NCBI GenBank assembly: GCA_009731375.1
Contig: BJOX01000255.1
Span: 67,829-131,828, forward strand
Direction: 5' to 3'
Length of the DNA stretch: 64,000 nt
Origin: Paulinella micropora
Taxonomy: Eukaryota > Cercozoa > Imbricatea > Euglyphida
Numbering within the stretch: position 1 is the stretch's first letter; every line of letters begins with the position of its first letter. The position numbers and the translations under genes were made by a program. This document shows positions 62,464 to 64,000 of this stretch, in pieces. The notes beneath the pieces are model-generated. The model saw only the letters and a program-made list of their open reading frames with translations. It did not search any database and was not told the DNA's origin.

Positions 62464-63544
62464 GTAGGTTTGTTCACGATTAGCGTCTTTGTATAGGTTG
62501 GCAAAGTAGGAATCGCAGTCTTCTTTGGATAGGGAGCAAGTGGTTTGGTTGAGGGGGGATGAAACAGATTTTTGGCAAACGTATGAGGGTCAGATCGGAA
62601 GCGTTTATTAGCTTGTCGTTGAGCGGAGGTTAAAGTTGCTTGCTTGAGACGACGGCGGAGGCGGTTACCGGTTTTCAATAATACTCGCCAAGTTTTTTGC
62701 AGGCTTTGTGCAACAGCAGCTGGAATCAAACCTGCCCTTTTGAGTTCTCGCAGATGTCTCTTTTGGGCCAGTTTTTGTTGTCGGTTTTGCGTGAGTTCTG
62801 TTTGGAGCCGGGTTACGTGGCGGTTTTTGCGCTCATGAGTTTGTTCTTGTGTTTTTGTTTGAGGTACCCGTTGTGATATGAAGTCGTAGAGATATCTTTC
62901 AAATTTCGCTACTGCTTCGTCACACGACAAGCGTTTGATGAGAGAGGAGGGGAGGATGAGAGGGAGTGCGGATTGGAGTTCTTCTTCAATGCCTTTCCAT
63001 TCGCTTGGTGTTGATGGCAATACCAGGCGTTTTCTTCTTTCGGTTGGTTCTTTCGGGGCACTTCTTGTCCGATGGACGAAATGGGAGTATGTCTCGGCGT
63101 CAACACAGTGGGTGGAATCCAGGTTGATAATGCCGGGTTGCGACTTGTAGTCCGGATTGACTTGCGCTTTTGGACTCTTCTTTTCGAGGAGGCCCGAAAG
63201 ATGGTGAACATGAGCAAAATCTTCTCCAAGGGGTTCAGGCGGTGCAGAGCACGCACTGGGAGGGTGACGGCGGCCACTCCGGAGGGAATAGCGGTGCGTC
63301 GGTAAGTTTTCGCATGTAGTTTTTGTAACTTACGGCTTAACGTAGGGGAAGCAAGCCTCTTTGTGTAAGCCAGGGTTGTCAGCCCAAGAAGAAAAAGGAG
63401 AAAGGTTTGGTTGCCGCGCTTTATCGCCGCGACGGGGTCACATATGGATGAGATGTCGCAAAGGAATGTAGTCCTTGCAAAGGAACGCAGTTTCACATCA
63501 AACAATAATTTGTGTACTGTGCATGTGTCCGGGATGGGAATCAC
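62445..63544 (-). pseudogene. LINE 5' ORF region, frameshifted
   Basis: Open stretches 62909-63544 and 62445-63020 lie in different frames and overlap, so at least one frameshift separates them. The second is rich in basic helices (RNRQQKLAQKRHLRELKRAG) and leads into the RT ORF by another frame change. No N-terminal zinc finger or Myb motif typical of R2 was found. The first open stretch starts inside the terminal direct repeat. Confidence 0.65.
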
Positions 63545-63552
63545 GGGTAGAC
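63447..63552 (-). repeat. 105-bp copy of the LINE 3' end at its 5' boundary
   Basis: Matches 59561-59668 with very few differences (shared words ATGTAGTCCTTGCAAAGGAA, TGTGCATGTGTCCGGGATGG). Its 3' edge is GACATCTCATCC and runs directly into the LINE 5' region without a repeat tail. Confidence 0.88.
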
Positions 63553-63646
<94 letters not shown>

Positions 63647-63879
63647 GTTGGTTGGTTGGTTGGTTGGTTGGTTGGTTGGTTGGTTGGTGGTTGGTTGGTG
63701 GTTGGTTGGTTGGTTGGTTGGTTGGTTGGTTGGTTGGTTGGTAGGTAGGTAGGTAGGCAGGCAGGCAGGCAGGTAGGTAGGTAGGTAGGTAGGTAGGTAG
63801 GTAGAGGTAGGTAGGTAGGCAGGTAGGTAGATAGATAGATATGTGTTGTTTGCGGATAGCTAAAGGACTACCCTGTCTG

Positions 63880-63972
<93 letters not shown>
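63553..63972. repeat. (GATA)n, (GGTT)n, (GGTA)n and (GATA)n array
   Basis: (GATA)n fills 63553-63645, (GGTT)n 63646-63741, (GGTA)n/(GGCA)n 63742-63830, then about 50 bp of unique sequence (63841-63882) and (GATA)n to 63972. The unique piece reads, on the minus strand, into ACACATATC and (ATCT)n, like the family-3 terminus. Confidence 0.92.
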
Positions 63973-63974
<2 letters not shown>

Positions 63975-64000
63975 GAGATATCGACTAATGTCAGAAAAAA
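63973..64000 (-). mobile_element. 3' end of a further family-2 retroelement copy, cut by the window edge
   Basis: GAGATATCGACTAATGTCAG is the reverse complement of the family-2 terminus at 5525-5541. It abuts (GATA)n, so the element is on the minus strand. Confidence 0.85.

Larger units (their letters stand above)
59561..63552 (-). mobile_element. Near full-length non-LTR retrotransposon (REL-endonuclease type), inserted in (GATA)n
   Basis: Minus-strand order: 5' region (63.5-62.9 kb), RT (62.46-61.47 kb), C-terminal part with CCHC finger and PD-ELT endonuclease motif (to 60146), 3' UTR (60145-59561), and a tail of (ATCT)n seen as (GATA)n at 59496-59560. (GATA)n also flanks the 5' side (63553-63645). 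A 105-bp direct repeat (63447-63552 and 59561-59668) lies at both ends. The copy is inactive (frameshifts and one stop). RT plus CCHC plus PD-(D/E)xK is the layout of the R2/R4/NeSL/CRE group of site-specific LINEs. Confidence 0.88.

Overview
The window is nuclear DNA of a eukaryote, most likely a protist or alga; I cannot place it more precisely. Genes are split by GT-AG introns (at least two are GC-AG). Exons are GC-rich, and the introns are built mainly from simple repeats, chiefly (ATCT)n/(GATA)n, (GTAT)n, (CTAC)n, (TTAC)n and (CATATA)n. The assembly is scaffolded, with runs of N at 14384-14393, 14923-14966, 24309-24318, 26054-26986, 40475-40484, 44052-44467, 55921-56718, 57495-57504 and 58219-59007.

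Positions 1-42568 hold one very large plus-strand gene whose 5' end lies outside the window. I traced 91 exons (368 to 42568) that keep phase at every junction. They give about 3,509 visible residues from 10.5 kb of coding sequence; the other three quarters of the locus is intron. The protein belongs to the DUF3638/DUF3645 giant-protein family, which is linked to ubiquitin hydrolase annotation in databases. Unusual domains are added: a nucleoredoxin-type thioredoxin domain (WCPPC) before the P-loop region, an EF-hand pair, a concanavalin/LamG-like domain, a RanBP2-type zinc finger and a UBA-like C-terminus. Many introns carry decayed partial copies ('echoes') of the neighbouring exon, and several introns have direct repeats across both splice sites.

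Inserted in these introns are truncated retroelement copies that begin and end in (ATCT)n, a foldback MITE, a near-perfect 516-bp inverted repeat carrying a gag-like zinc-knuckle ORF, and a tRNA-like SINE cluster bounded by (ATT)n.

Positions 42569-45229 are AT-rich intergenic DNA with a GC-rich hairpin and a gap. On the minus strand, 45230-53563 is a Ty3/gypsy-type retroelement with intact gag (836 aa) and pol (1915 aa). These two ORFs share one reading frame and are separated by a single UGA followed by CGG, a classical readthrough context. I found no LTR pair. AT-rich DNA and CT/GA satellite with gaps follow to about 57.2 kb. At 57378-57919 are the first three exons of a probable N-acetylglucosamine kinase/BadF-type sugar kinase gene.

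From about 59.06 kb to the end are non-LTR retroelements. The main one is a nearly full-length minus-strand LINE (about 59561-63552) with a reverse transcriptase, a CCHC finger and a restriction-like endonuclease motif, broken by frameshifts and one stop. It sits inside (GATA)n. With the truncated copies upstream, it suggests a group of elements that insert into GATA/ATCT microsatellites.
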